Positions 36,167 through 44,637 of a stretch of DNA of 64,000 nucleotides are shown here, piece after piece. Numbering within the stretch: position 1 is the first letter of the stretch; every line of letters starts with the position of its first letter. Position numbers and translations under genes: made by a program. This DNA is from 2-12-FULL-35-23 sp965196985 (lineage in GTDB: Bacteria > Pseudomonadota > Gammaproteobacteria > UBA12402): positions 62,001 through 126,000 of the forward strand of contig CBDALO010000233.1 of NCBI GenBank assembly GCA_965196985.1, written 5' to 3'. The notes beneath the pieces are model-generated. The model was not told the DNA's origin. It saw nothing but the letters and a program-made list of their open reading frames with translations, and made no database searches.

Positions 36167-37553
36167 GGGTGCTGCCTTTATATAATGTAGAAAATATAGC
36201 ATAATATACACTTTAACTTGATTACGGATGGTGTTTGGATGTTAGCTAGAATTCTCTCTGATGAAAATAATGAATTAACTATTGAGCTCAAGCTTCCACT
36301 AAAAGGATCCATGCTTGAATGTGAGGATGCAATTCTTGACGGCCTTAATGAGGTTGGAACATTAGCCACTGAAAAAGCTTTAAGTAAGTTTGATGCAGAT
36401 GGCTCTCCTATCCATGTTGGAAAAATAAAGCTAACAGCACGAAGTAGAGATGAAGCAAATTACCAAACGCCTTATGGAGTTGCTCGAGTTAAGCGTTATG
36501 TTTATCAAACCTCTAAAGGCGGGAAGATCTTTTGTCCTTTAGAAGATAAGGCTAGAATTATCCAAGGATCAACACCGCGATTTGCAAAAATAATCTCACA
36601 TAAATACTCAAACTTACCTGCTCCTAGTGTTATTGATGATCTCAAGGTCAATCATAACCGTAAAATCTCACATTCATACTTGCAACGGGCAACTGATTTT
36701 GTTGGCGGTATTGCACAAGCCAAAGAGGCTGAGTGGGAATATGAAGAGCCAAAGCTTGATGCAGGCATTGAGATGCTAAGTATTAGCTTAGATGGTGCAT
36801 ATGTTCTCACCGTTGATGATGGTTATAGAGAGAGCATGGTTGGAACTATTTCCATGTATGATAAGCATGGTGCACGCCTGCACACAACCTACGTTGCAGC
36901 ATCACCAGAATATGGAAAAGATGAATTCTTTAATAGGCTTGAAAAGGAAATAAAGCTGAAAAAGAAATATTACCCTGATGCTAAAACAATTGGCGTTGCT
37001 GATGGAGCAAAAAATAATTGGCCATTTCTAAAAAAACATACTGATACGCAAATTTTAGATTTTTGGCATGCAACTGAATATCTCGGCGAAGCATCAAAGG
37101 CAGTATTTACCAAAAAATCTGAAAGAGATGAGCGTGATGTTTGGCTCGAAGAGAGATGTCATGACTTAAAGCACAAGAAAGGTGCGGCAGGTAGAATACT
37201 TGCTGAGCTTAAAGAGCATCTAAATAAAAACCTGAATAAATCGCTTAGAGAAAAGCTAGAAGGAACAATTACGTATTTTGAAAATAATATTAAAGAAAAG
37301 CGAATGTCGTATCATAATTTGATTAAGCAGAATGCACCAATTGGCTCTGGCGTCACTGAAGCAGCATGTAAAACAATTGTTAAACAAAGATTAGGCGGAT
37401 CAGGAATGCGCTGGAAAGACAAGGGAATGAAAATCGTTTTATGCTTGAGAACACTAGTAAAGACTAAAGGCAGATGGGATCAGTTTTGGGAGAAGGTCAA
37501 TGATTTTGGCGTGCCAGCAGCAATATAGCCTACATTATATAGAGGCAGCACCC
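36167..37553 (+). mobile_element. ISKra4-family element, copy 2
   Basis: This is a 1387-bp element with ends GGGTGCTGCC and GGCAGCACCC. It is flanked by the 8-bp target duplication TGCTATCT (36159-36166 and 37554-37561) and interrupts the AAA ATPase gene. Confidence 0.93.
36218..37528 (+). CDS. ISKra4-family transposase
   Basis: This is the 436-residue DDE transposase of this element, with the normal TAG stop after PAAI. It is almost identical to copy 1 (differences include KAVFT for KAIFT and KNLNK for KKLNK). Catalytic-domain landmarks are ADGAKNNWPFL, WHATEYL and VTEAACKTIVKQRLGG. It appears intact. Confidence 0.92.
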   Translation: MITDGVWMLARILSDENNELTIELKLPLKGSMLECEDAILDGLNEVGTLATEKALSKFDADGSPIHVGKIKLTARSRDEANYQTPYGVARVKRYVYQTSKGGKIFCPLEDKARIIQGSTPRFAKIISHKYSNLPAPSVIDDLKVNHNRKISHSYLQRATDFVGGIAQAKEAEWEYEEPKLDAGIEMLSISLDGAYVLTVDDGYRESMVGTISMYDKHGARLHTTYVAASPEYGKDEFFNRLEKEIKLKKKYYPDAKTIGVADGAKNNWPFLKKHTDTQILDFWHATEYLGEASKAVFTKKSERDERDVWLEERCHDLKHKKGAAGRILAELKEHLNKNLNKSLREKLEGTITYFENNIKEKRMSYHNLIKQNAPIGSGVTEAACKTIVKQRLGGSGMRWKDKGMKIVLCLRTLVKTKGRWDQFWEKVNDFGVPAAI

Positions 37554-38125
37554 TGCTATCTTCAATTGCATGCCACCTAATAAAGCACTGAATTCTAGAG
37601 TTGATAGGTTCATAGGCTGGTCTCTGCAATGTTGCTAGAAGTGATGGGAGTCCACATAAGATAATCGTCATGACGTCTTTGCTGTCAAAACTGAAATTAA
37701 GGAAGTCAGGTAATCGTAGAATGAAATCATTACTAAGCTGATGCGCCTCGTCTAGGATCCAAATAGGCTGAACGTTTTTATCATGGTAGAGCGCGATCAA
37801 GCTCTGCTTCAAGTCTCTCCAAAGTTTAGAGAATCGGTAATAGTTTTCTAAACCTAGATTTTCGGCAAGCTGAGAGTACACATCAAATGACCGAAAGTGA
37901 GTGTCTGATTGATAAATGACTTGATGGGTCAGCGGGTTGAGTTTATTGCTCCAGTATCTTAGCGCCGTGGTCTTTCCTGTCCCTGAGTCGCCAGTAATCA
38001 CTGCTAAGCCGCGTGTTTCTAGCAAACCATTAAGTTGCTGTTCTAGTCGCTTTGACTGCGCCAATTCAATAATGTTTGATTTACCCAATGGATCAAATTT
38101 CAAGCCAAAATGTTGAAGATACATC

Positions 38126-39460
38126 TTACTCATCCTCCTCAGTGATATCCAAATCCTCTTTAACTTGGTTATAAACAATCTCAACTAGCGAGGTTTTTCT
38201 TGCTGGTTGTTCCGGCATCTGAGGTCTAGCTCGGGTTCTAGAAAGGTTGTTATGTTTGTCCAGCTCTCCCACTGCACCAAGGTATTGATATTCCAATGAT
38301 TCGACGTGACGGGCGGAGTCACTATGCGGATCAACCACTAAATAAACCTCTTGTTGAGCCAGTTCAAATGGAACTTCAAAGAGTCGATTATTCCAGCTTA
38401 CCGTGCCATCCTTCCTGACTCGGCGCTTAATGCGATGCAGGAAGTAATCATCTAGCTTATCGGCCAAACAACCTAACGGCTGAATTTTAGTGAGGTCTTG
38501 CTGATAGCGTTGTAACGGGGTCATCTTGTCAGGCAGGGCGCTTTGCGAGGCTTGATGATAAACACGCTCAACCCAAGCCCAAAATCGATCATTCAGCGCA
38601 TTGAAACTATGAATGGAATCCAGGTTGCATTCAGCTAGGAATTGCTCGCGTACTGTTCTATGCCAACGCTCTAGTTTGCCTTTGCTTTGCGGTTCATAGG
38701 GCCTGCCGTAAATCAATTGAATTTTCAAACGAGCACAAATGGTTTGCAACGTTTTAGCACGGTAGGCAGGGCCGTTGTCAATGATGAGCTTAACAGGAAG
38801 CCCACGTTTGAGTAATGCCTCTTTCAACACATGCTCAATAGTAATGGCACTCTCATCAGTACAAAATTTACTGTGACAGACCAACCTTGAGGCATCATCA
38901 AAAATACTCACCAAATAGCTTTTAACTCTTCTTTGGCCATCGTAAATCGTTGGGCCATGCATGACATCGCCATACCAAATATCACAAGCTGTGAGCGCCT
39001 CAAATGAGCGGCGCTCAATTTGGTTAGAAGGTGTGACTGTTCTTTTAGACAGGCCGTGTTTTACTAATAAGCGGTGAACTGTTGCGTGAGATAATTCACC
39101 TCGTGCTACCTTCCCTTGAGTTTCTAAGAGTTTAATCACGGTCGGAATTGATCTTGAAGGGCTTTCCTGTTTAGTGGAAATAATTAACTCTTGTAGCTCT
39201 GGATTGATGTGACACTGGCCTTTGTCTCGTCGAGTTTTAGGAACTAATCCATCAATACCCTGCTTTAACCAGGCGTAATACCAATTCTCAATTGTTTTAG
39301 CACTGAGGTGAACACGCTTACTACCTGGAATGTTGTAGGTTTGCTGGGACAACCTTTTAATAATGCTCTTGAGCTCACCATGCTCAAAACTATTTCGGCT
39401 ACATAGCTCACCTAAAACACTTAGGCGAAACAGTGCTGTTGGGTGAATGGGCTTGGTCAT
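38126..39460 (-). CDS. DDE integrase-type transposase (Mu/TniA/IS481-like) of the three-gene element
   Basis: The 444-residue protein starts at 39460, chosen because AGGA lies 8 bases upstream. It opens with helix-turn-helix regions (SAKTIENWYYAWLKQGIDGLVPKTR, then SHATVHRLLVKHGLS). The rve-type catalytic core follows: first Asp in ACDIWYGDVMHGP, second in KLIIDNGPAYRAK, Glu in PQSKGKLERWHRTVREQF. A Mu-type C-terminal barrel follows (DDYFLHRIKRRVRKDGTVSWNNRLFEVP). The end overlaps the ATPase start by almost touching. It looks intact, but its partner ATPase and DUF6431 genes are broken. Confidence 0.88.
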   Translation of the reverse strand: MTKPIHPTALFRLSVLGELCSRNSFEHGELKSIIKRLSQQTYNIPGSKRVHLSAKTIENWYYAWLKQGIDGLVPKTRRDKGQCHINPELQELIISTKQESPSRSIPTVIKLLETQGKVARGELSHATVHRLLVKHGLSKRTVTPSNQIERRSFEALTACDIWYGDVMHGPTIYDGQRRVKSYLVSIFDDASRLVCHSKFCTDESAITIEHVLKEALLKRGLPVKLIIDNGPAYRAKTLQTICARLKIQLIYGRPYEPQSKGKLERWHRTVREQFLAECNLDSIHSFNALNDRFWAWVERVYHQASQSALPDKMTPLQRYQQDLTKIQPLGCLADKLDDYFLHRIKRRVRKDGTVSWNNRLFEVPFELAQQEVYLVVDPHSDSARHVESLEYQYLGAVGELDKHNNLSRTRARPQMPEQPARKTSLVEIVYNQVKEDLDITEEDE

Positions 39461-39594
39461 TTTGCAATTCCTGTGTGATTTAACTACTTGCAATGAGTTA
39501 ATCACAACTTGAGTTGAGAATGCTACGCTCAAACTGTGTGGGGTCGTGAGGTTTACAGAAAATATCCATCTCAACTTTTTTTCACGTTAATTAA

Positions 39595-40151
39595 TTATGG
39601 GATGCTCACTCCTGTGTTGTTAAGAAAAAGCATGATGCTCGATAAATCATGCTCACCAAGGCAGGCCAACCAAAACGCTTGTGGATCACTATGTCGCCCA
39701 AGCTGTAACCACAACGGATGTGCTTTGATATGGAAGGAGTAATCAACGAAGTGGTCAACCAACCAGTGAAACCACCTAGCAACGGTGTGTCGACTAACAC
39801 CTTGCTCCTGACCTGATGAGCTAATACTTTTCCCAGGAGCACGCTCATTAACACTGCCTGCTGAACTGACCAGCAATACCAACGCTTTGGAGAAAGTATC
39901 TCAGGTAGGGTTGAACAAGTACGTTTACATTGATGACAATAAAATCTCAAAACAGGGGTGGGATTTAAAGAGCGTCCTTTACCTGGGTTCCTATCTGGTT
40001 TTCGATCATATGATCCATGTGACCATAGTCCACCTGCACCGCAATGGCTGCACTGCTCTGGCCTTAGTAGCTCTGGATTTTTTTTCAGCAGGATCAGGTA
40101 ATCACTCAGGCTTTTAATCGCTTTTATGATTCTGCGCATGACTAATTTCAC
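39595..40151 (-). pseudogene. DUF6431-type protein, frameshifted
   Basis: The N-terminal frame (from GTG at 40151 or ATG at 40139) has a zinc-binding pattern, CSHCGAGGLWSHG and FYCHQCKRTCSTLP, followed by VQQAVLMSVLLGK. The continuation SRHTVARWFHWLVDHF, an HTH-like segment, is in another frame ending at 39595, so an indel lies around 39790-39830. The zinc ribbon plus HTH next to a DDE transposase and AAA ATPase is a known grouping for DUF6431. The role is probably end binding or targeting. Confidence 0.7.
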
Positions 40152-40933
40152 TATAGTTTTTATATCAAGTTATTTTACCTTGATAGGTTACTAAAAACCT
40201 TGTTTATTATGAGATAAAACTAGCTCAATTCCCCTAAATAAAGATAGACGTAACAACTGGCAAGCTTCATACTGATGCAAGCCCTATATTCGACCAATTA
40301 GAAAATACCGGCGTTACGATCATTGCGTGCAACCTTCATGCCCGCAGGAAATTTGAAGAGATCACCAAGGCGACCAAAAAGAATGGGTTAGCCGCTCATG
40401 CTATGCGGGTCTATAAAAACTCTACCGGATTGAAAGAAAGGCGAAAGAAGAAGAGATGTCGCCTGAGCAACGCCTTGCGCTTCGGCAGAAAGAATCAAAA
40501 CCGATTATGGATGAGTACAAGGAGTGGCTAGAGGAGTATTATCCAAAGGTTCTACCACAATCTCATCTTGGCAGGGCAATGGAATATGTCATCAAGCATT
40601 GGGAAAACATGACTCGGTTTCTTGATGATGGTAGATGTGAGATTGATAACAATCACACAGAGAGAGACATTAAGCTCTTAGTGCTTGCAAGGAAGAACTT
40701 TCTATTTTGCGACACAATGCCAGGCGCTAACGCACTAGCAATGCATGCAAGTCTAGCTCTAACTGCTGAACTGCATCATCACAATGTCTGTCGATACTTC
40801 ACCTATCTTTATGAGCGCCTACCACATTGCAAAACATTAGAAGATATTGAGGCACTACTGCCATGGAATGTGCCGCCGGATAGCACCTAGCACGTGTTAG
40901 CTACGGAAGCAAGGACGCCCGTGGATCGCTTAC

Positions 40934-41384
40934 ATCTGTTTTCTAAAGTCCACAGGGGTACGATAAAACCAGATCGGTGTTTTCCAGTTCTGAAACATTA
41001 GCAAAGCCTCTGAATCAAAGACGCTAAGCTATCCTGGTCATAAAAGCTAATCTGTATGTGTGAGTTGACCTGCATGACAGCCACTGGTTGTGCTGGCTGC
41101 TCAGACACGCAAACAACCTTTGCTAGCGTTTTTTGCTGTTCTCTTCTCAAACGATAGAGAAACTGCGTGTAAGGTACGTTATTCTCTCGGCAGTATTTCG
41201 CTTTGGTTAACTTGCTTTGCTTAAAGTCGGAAAGGTGTTTTTCCCAATAAGCATCTGTGTAAGTAGCATTTTCATTTTCAGGATTTGTTGCTGACATACC
41301 GTAAGCTCCTTGTTACTATTTGCGGGAGCATACAGTCACATGAATTTAACTAGTTGACTAGGGTGTACTTGCTGGATCGCTTAC
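40934..41384 (-). mobile_element. Inverted left half of IS66
   Basis: This 451-bp piece is the reverse complement of the IS66 left end, the whole tnpA, and the first codons of tnpB. It breaks inside tnpB at 40934 and ends in the intact terminal GGATCGCTTAC at 41384. The 222 bp to its left, ending in an IS66 right end at 40933, are repeated to its right (41385-41606). Confidence 0.9.
40998..41297 (-). CDS. IS66 tnpA (intact copy)
   Basis: This is the 99-residue first protein of IS66, identical to the copy at 32554-32853 except that it lacks the premature stop (RREQQKTLAKVV). It has an HTH-like section LTKAKYCRENNVPYTQFLYRL. The tnpB gene that should follow is cut after a few codons, so this gene alone cannot move the element. 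Confidence 0.85.
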   Translation of the reverse strand: MSATNPENENATYTDAYWEKHLSDFKQSKLTKAKYCRENNVPYTQFLYRLRREQQKTLAKVVCVSEQPAQPVAVMQVNSHIQISFYDQDSLASLIQRLC

Positions 41385-41606
41385 ACACAATGCCAGGCGC
41401 TAACGCACTAGCAATGCATGCAAGTCTAGCTCTAACTGCTGAACTGCATCATCACAATGTCTGTCGATACTTCACCTATCTTTATGAGCGCCTACCACAT
41501 TGCAAAACATTAGAAGATATTGAGGCACTGCTGCCATGGAATGTGCCGCCGGATAGCACCTAGCACGTGTTAGCTACGGAAGCAAGGACGCCCGTGGATC
41601 GCTTAC
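41385..41606. repeat. 222-bp duplicate of the IS66 right end
   Basis: This segment repeats 40712-40933 with one A/G difference. It holds the last 59 or so codons of tnpC (from TMPGANALAMHA to VPPDST) and the terminal sequence GGATCGCTTAC. It forms the right border of the whole block. Confidence 0.93.
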
Positions 41607-41846
41607 GGAGGAATTATTCAATAAAACTTTACCTTTACTTTTTTTGTAACTACAAGTACGGATTCTTGCTGAAATACTTTCTTATACTCAGAAGCTATAT
41701 TTTTTACTTTTTCTTTGTTAATTAATGTTGGTTTATAAATAATAACTAAAATCTTCGAAGGCTCCATGATAATAGTCTTATTGTTAGATAACCACTCTCC
41801 CTTTCCATTTTCTACAGTAAATCCTTTTTGAAAATTTTTAACAATA
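41607..41846. repeat. Right copy of the 240-bp direct repeat
   Basis: This segment is identical to 29288-29527. It covers the final dehydrogenase codons and the 3' part of the intact DUF3574 gene, starting directly after the IS66 end. Confidence 0.95.
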
Positions 41847-42007
41847 ACTCTTTTTTCAAATTTAGCAAAATCAACATTAGAAATTATTTTTCCATCTCGT
41901 TTTGATAAACCAAAATAAAAATCAGACTCAATTAAATTACTGTCTGCGTATGTAAAAATAGGTATAAATAATATGAATAGAAATAAAAATATTTTCTTAA
42001 GTATCAT
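41618..42007 (-). CDS. DUF3574-family secreted protein
   Basis: The 129-residue protein has a signal peptide (IPIFTYA|DSN). Its body matches the DUF3574 pattern: DFYFGLSKRDGKIISNVDFAKFEKR, then GFTVENGKGEWLSNNKTIIMEPSKILVII and YKKVFQQESVLVV. Function of the family is unknown. The gene follows the sugar transporter with 20 bases between them, so they may be cotranscribed. Its 3' part is duplicated at 29299-29527. Confidence 0.8.
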   Translation of the reverse strand: MILKKIFLFLFILFIPIFTYADSNLIESDFYFGLSKRDGKIISNVDFAKFEKRVIVKNFQKGFTVENGKGEWLSNNKTIIMEPSKILVIIYKPTLINKEKVKNIASEYKKVFQQESVLVVTKKVKVKFY

Positions 42008-42027
42008 TGATAAGTTAACTCCCTTGT

Positions 42028-43038
42028 TTAGTAATATCTAGATAAAATTATCACAGACAATCCAGAGATATAAAAAACAAACATCATAAACAAAATCACC
42101 AAAGTTAATTTATTGCTTTTTTTAAATTCTTTCCAAACTAACAAACCCCATAGTGCTGCAATCATTGTAGCCCCTTGACCTAGCGCATCAGCAATGGCGA
42201 ATCCTGCAATTCCAGCAGATAACATATTTAATATCCAACCTATACTCCAAACTAATCCTGCTAACAAGCCATATAAATGATTTATATTATTCTTATTCGC
42301 AAAATAGTTTTTAATTATTATTTTTTTATTGCTGATTATATTTTTCCTAATTAAAAAAAGATTACCAAAAAAATTAGATGTAAATGCTCCAATGGAAAAT
42401 ACAAACGAAGCAGTGTATGGGGTCATTAAACCTATCTTAGGCCTGCTAAAGTCGAAGGAAATTGAATTCATCATTAACCTAATAACAAAACCTAAAATAC
42501 AGCCAGCTAATATAGAAATCAATATTCCTTTCACCCCACCTTTATCAATATTTTTATCAGTATTTCTTCTGTATGCAATAGAATCTAATAGAATAGCAAA
42601 TAATAGAAGTATAACTCCGGTAGCTAGCAGTAGTTCATTTCCAATAGGTTCCTTAATATAATTTGTAGTAACCCCCAAAATTAATGCTACACCTATGCCA
42701 ATAGGGAATGCTACGGCCATACCAGCTATACTAATAGCTGCCACTAAAAGTAACGTTCCAAAGCTCCATATAAAACCTGAAAGAAAAGAATTAAAAAGAC
42801 TAAATAAATTAGCTTGAAGTATGTCATTAATGAAACTCCTTCCAGCTAAACCAATCGAACCAAATGTTAATGATATAAATAAAATAGAAATTAGAATTCC
42901 TATTGTAAAGTCAATATAAAAGAATTGAAATGGCCACTTATTTGATGTTGCTTTCTGAAAGTTTGCCCAAGACCCCCAGCAAATCATAGTAACAAAAAGT
43001 AAAATGACGGCTAATGTGTATGAATTAACTATTACCAT
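42028..43038 (-). CDS. GRP-family sugar uptake transporter
   Basis: The 336-residue protein has about ten membrane segments. The opening, LLFVTMICWGSWANFQKAT, followed by FFYIDFTIGILI, fits the GRP (glucose/ribose porter) branch of the drug/metabolite transporters. Internal repeats such as GFIWSFGTLLLVAAISIAGMAVAFPIGIG and GLVWSIGWILNMLSAGIAGFAIADALGQG are typical. Substrate is a guess (a monosaccharide). It belongs with the DUF3574 gene and, before the IS block, the SDR gene, suggesting a small carbohydrate module carried by the plasmid. Confidence 0.8.
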   Translation of the reverse strand: MVIVNSYTLAVILLFVTMICWGSWANFQKATSNKWPFQFFYIDFTIGILISILFISLTFGSIGLAGRSFINDILQANLFSLFNSFLSGFIWSFGTLLLVAAISIAGMAVAFPIGIGVALILGVTTNYIKEPIGNELLLATGVILLLFAILLDSIAYRRNTDKNIDKGGVKGILISILAGCILGFVIRLMMNSISFDFSRPKIGLMTPYTASFVFSIGAFTSNFFGNLFLIRKNIISNKKIIIKNYFANKNNINHLYGLLAGLVWSIGWILNMLSAGIAGFAIADALGQGATMIAALWGLLVWKEFKKSNKLTLVILFMMFVFYISGLSVIILSRYY

Positions 43039-43066
43039 TTTTATAAAACCTTAATAGATTTTTAAC

Positions 43067-44365
43067 TTATGATTGCAATTCTAGAATCATTCTATCAATT
43101 ACACCTTGTAAAGCAATTCTACTTTCCTCTGATTCCATTTTCTCTATTGCATTTTTATATCTGTTAATAATTTGGTTCTTATTGTTTTGATCACCTCTCT
43201 TTTGAATGGTAAGTTTTTCTAATTTAAATTTATCGACTCTAGATGGGATAGTGTTTTGAGGAGATGTTAAGTGTTGCAAGTCTAAATAATTGGATATTTT
43301 TCTTAACCCTGTTCCTCTATAAGTGTTAGTTGAATGTGATAAAGTTATCTGTCCATTAATTTTGTCTTCATCATAAATAGAGTCACTGTTTTTAGTAGAT
43401 AAATTATTTACATTATTATTTACATGGTTGTTATTATTCTGAATAAAAGAGCTACGCTTATCATCTACTCCTTTGTCTTTCTCTTTCAGAATATTCTCTT
43501 GTTCTTTAAGCGCACGAAGCTTAATACCATAGTCTGAGTATTTATAAAACCCAAAAGGTGTTGTCCACTTTCCGGTTCGGATTAATTTTGCAGCGGAGTT
43601 GATTTGATGTTTTAAATTATTTCCACCTGCGGCTATATGTTTTTTTTCGATTTTAAAAACAACTTGTTTTTTTATTTCTTTTGGATTTGAAATTTTTACA
43701 CCTTGATTAATTAAATTATCGATCATACCAGTAACAAGGGATACCTGCCGTTTAGTTAGATTTTTTTTAATTAAATATTTATCATTATCAAAATTAACAA
43801 TAACGCCACCTTTTGATTTATTGACTATATTAGGACCTATTCCTTGTTCCTGATTATCTGCTACATTTTTCACGCTGCTCTTGTTGTTATTTTTTATCTT
43901 TATTGTATTTACTTTATATATAAGAGTAGACCAGTTTGAGCTAGCCGAGTAGCTCAGGTTGGACTTGTCAGTTTTTTTAACCTTAACATTAGGTGTGGAA
44001 GATATAACTCTCTTTTTATTTATTTGTTTTGGTGCTCCTATAATATCTAGAACTTTATCACATACCCAAAAGAAGCACCGTGTGGAGCCGTTATATACTT
44101 TTTTGATTTTAGTACCAATAAAACCCATATCTTTCAATTTTTTCATTTGACGCTTTATGCTACTAACAGACATACTAGCTAATTCAGCTAACCTAGATAA
44201 TTTTGGACAGGCAACCTTTTTACCATCATCTCGGTATGATGAGTTTTGCCAACAAAAAAGTATCGCATCTAGAACGCGGTATAGATTATGGTCACCATCA
44301 ACTATGCTTAATAATTGACCTGCTACTTGATAATTAATTGAGCCGAGATAAATTTTATCTTTCAT
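43067..44365 (-). CDS. Replication-initiator-like winged-helix protein (second of two)
   Basis: The 432-residue protein starts after AGGGAAATTAC. An N-terminal region, LYRVLDAILFCWQNSS and CPKLSRLAELASMSVSSIKRQMKKLKDMGFIG, is a winged helix like phage replication O-type proteins and plasmid initiators. A long Asn/Lys-rich linker leads to LTKRQVSLVTGMIDNLINQG and INSAAKLIRTGKWTTPFGFYKY. The IRxGxWxxP motif is shared with the gene at 25891-26862. It neighbours par genes and a divergent regulatory RNA candidate, so it is the more likely replication gene of this segment. Not proven. Confidence 0.6.
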   Translation of the reverse strand: MKDKIYLGSINYQVAGQLLSIVDGDHNLYRVLDAILFCWQNSSYRDDGKKVACPKLSRLAELASMSVSSIKRQMKKLKDMGFIGTKIKKVYNGSTRCFFWVCDKVLDIIGAPKQINKKRVISSTPNVKVKKTDKSNLSYSASSNWSTLIYKVNTIKIKNNNKSSVKNVADNQEQGIGPNIVNKSKGGVIVNFDNDKYLIKKNLTKRQVSLVTGMIDNLINQGVKISNPKEIKKQVVFKIEKKHIAAGGNNLKHQINSAAKLIRTGKWTTPFGFYKYSDYGIKLRALKEQENILKEKDKGVDDKRSSFIQNNNNHVNNNVNNLSTKNSDSIYDEDKINGQITLSHSTNTYRGTGLRKISNYLDLQHLTSPQNTIPSRVDKFKLEKLTIQKRGDQNNKNQIINRYKNAIEKMESEESRIALQGVIDRMILELQS

Positions 44366-44395
44366 GTAATTTCCCTATTAAATAAATGGCAATAC

Positions 44396-44424
44396 TTGAC
44401 CTTTGCGTCGAAATTACATAAAGT
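44396..44424 (+). promoter_or_regulatory. Candidate promoter for a divergent small RNA
   Basis: TTGACC (44396-44401) and TAAAGT (44419-44424) are 17 bases apart. The -35 is strong and the -10 is fair. It lies in the leader region of the initiator-like gene and points away from it. Confidence 0.4.
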
Positions 44425-44430
44425 TCAGTT

Positions 44431-44539
44431 ACTGGTTTTGAATTTATGTTTAGCGACGCTGAATGGATTTGATTAGGTTCGTATAGCCGAGTTAATTAAA
44501 AATTTAAAGAAAAATTGGAGGTGTAAGCCTCCTTTTTTT
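44431..44539 (+). ncRNA. Candidate regulatory RNA upstream of the second initiator-like gene
   Basis: A transcript from about 44431 would end at the terminator at 44517-44539 and be about 110 bases long. No open frame is seen. It is divergent from, and may be antisense to, the initiator leader. The pairing GCGTCG (44405-44410) with CGACGC (44453-44458) shows that the leader itself is structured. The plan copies that of the locus at 26862-27089. Confidence 0.4.
44517..44539 (+). terminator. Intrinsic terminator
   Basis: GGAGG (44517-44521) pairs with CCTCC (44528-44532) across TGTAAG, followed by seven T. No plus-strand gene lies upstream, hence the RNA candidate. Confidence 0.75.
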
Positions 44540-44637
44540 CATTCATATCATATTAATTTACGTCATAGTATTTACTTTCCTTTAATATCAGTTAAATAAT
44601 GTGTTAAAATAGCAACATTCCACGCAATAAGTCAAGA

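Larger units (their letters stand above)
35938..38124 (-). pseudogene. AAA ATPase of the three-gene element (TniB/ExeA-like), interrupted by ISKra4
   Basis: The N-terminal part starts MYLQHFGLKFDPLG at 38124 after AGGAGG. It has Walker A GDSGTGKTTA and Walker B PIWILDEAHQL. ISKra4 cuts it after AIEDSR. The C-terminal part continues as DFESIIHAAFEKAGMSSSLF and ends HELKG at 35938. Joining 37554-38124 to 35938-36166, with the 8-bp duplication counted once, gives exactly 264 codons, so the ancestral gene was intact. Such ATPases select targets for the DDE transposase. The present copy is dead. Confidence 0.9.
35880..40247 (-). mobile_element. Three-gene transposable element (DDE transposase, AAA ATPase, DUF6431 protein)
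   Basis: The element sits in IS66 tnpC between two copies of ACGT (35876-35879 and 40248-40251), so the target duplication may be 4 bp. Gene order on the minus strand is DUF6431, transposase, AAA ATPase. Without the nested ISKra4 it is about 2.97 kb. I see no strong terminal inverted repeats. A DDE integrase paired with an AAA regulator resembles the TniA/TniB or Tn7-like TnsB/TnsC plan. Confidence 0.7.
34972..40890 (+). pseudogene. IS66 tnpC transposase, split by a 4.4-kb insertion and frameshifted
   Basis: The N-terminal part (34972-35879) has the leucine-zipper region, the zinc-finger-like CPCGKEKCPMG and CDCEQGG, and the catalytic start SCDATKLQV. It is cut after TGCNV by the three-gene element. 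The gene resumes near 40252 with TTGKLHTDASPIF, then HARRKFEE. A one-base loss in a run of A (near 40412) shifts the frame before MSPEQRLALRQ. The last part (40456-40890) holds CEIDNNHTERDIK, the catalytic Glu region. Non-functional. Confidence 0.88.
29528..41606. mobile_element. IS66-bounded nested insertion block (12.1 kb)
   Basis: Both ends carry the IS66-type terminal sequence: GTAAGCGATCC at 29528 and its inverted copy GGATCGCTTAC ending at 41606. Inside, in order, are the remains of one IS66 (tnpA with stop, split tnpB, split tnpC). Two IS256 copies, two ISKra4 copies, a three-gene DDE/AAA/DUF6431 element and an inverted IS66 half are embedded in it. Target duplications show IS256 and ISKra4 entering an existing IS66. 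The host flank is repeated over 240 bp on both sides. Confidence 0.85.

Noticed and set aside
41354..41563. Plus-strand frame starting MTRVYLLDRLHTMPGANALAM
   Set aside because: It is an artefact of the duplicated tnpC 3' end joined to an inverted IS66 terminus; there is no independent gene.
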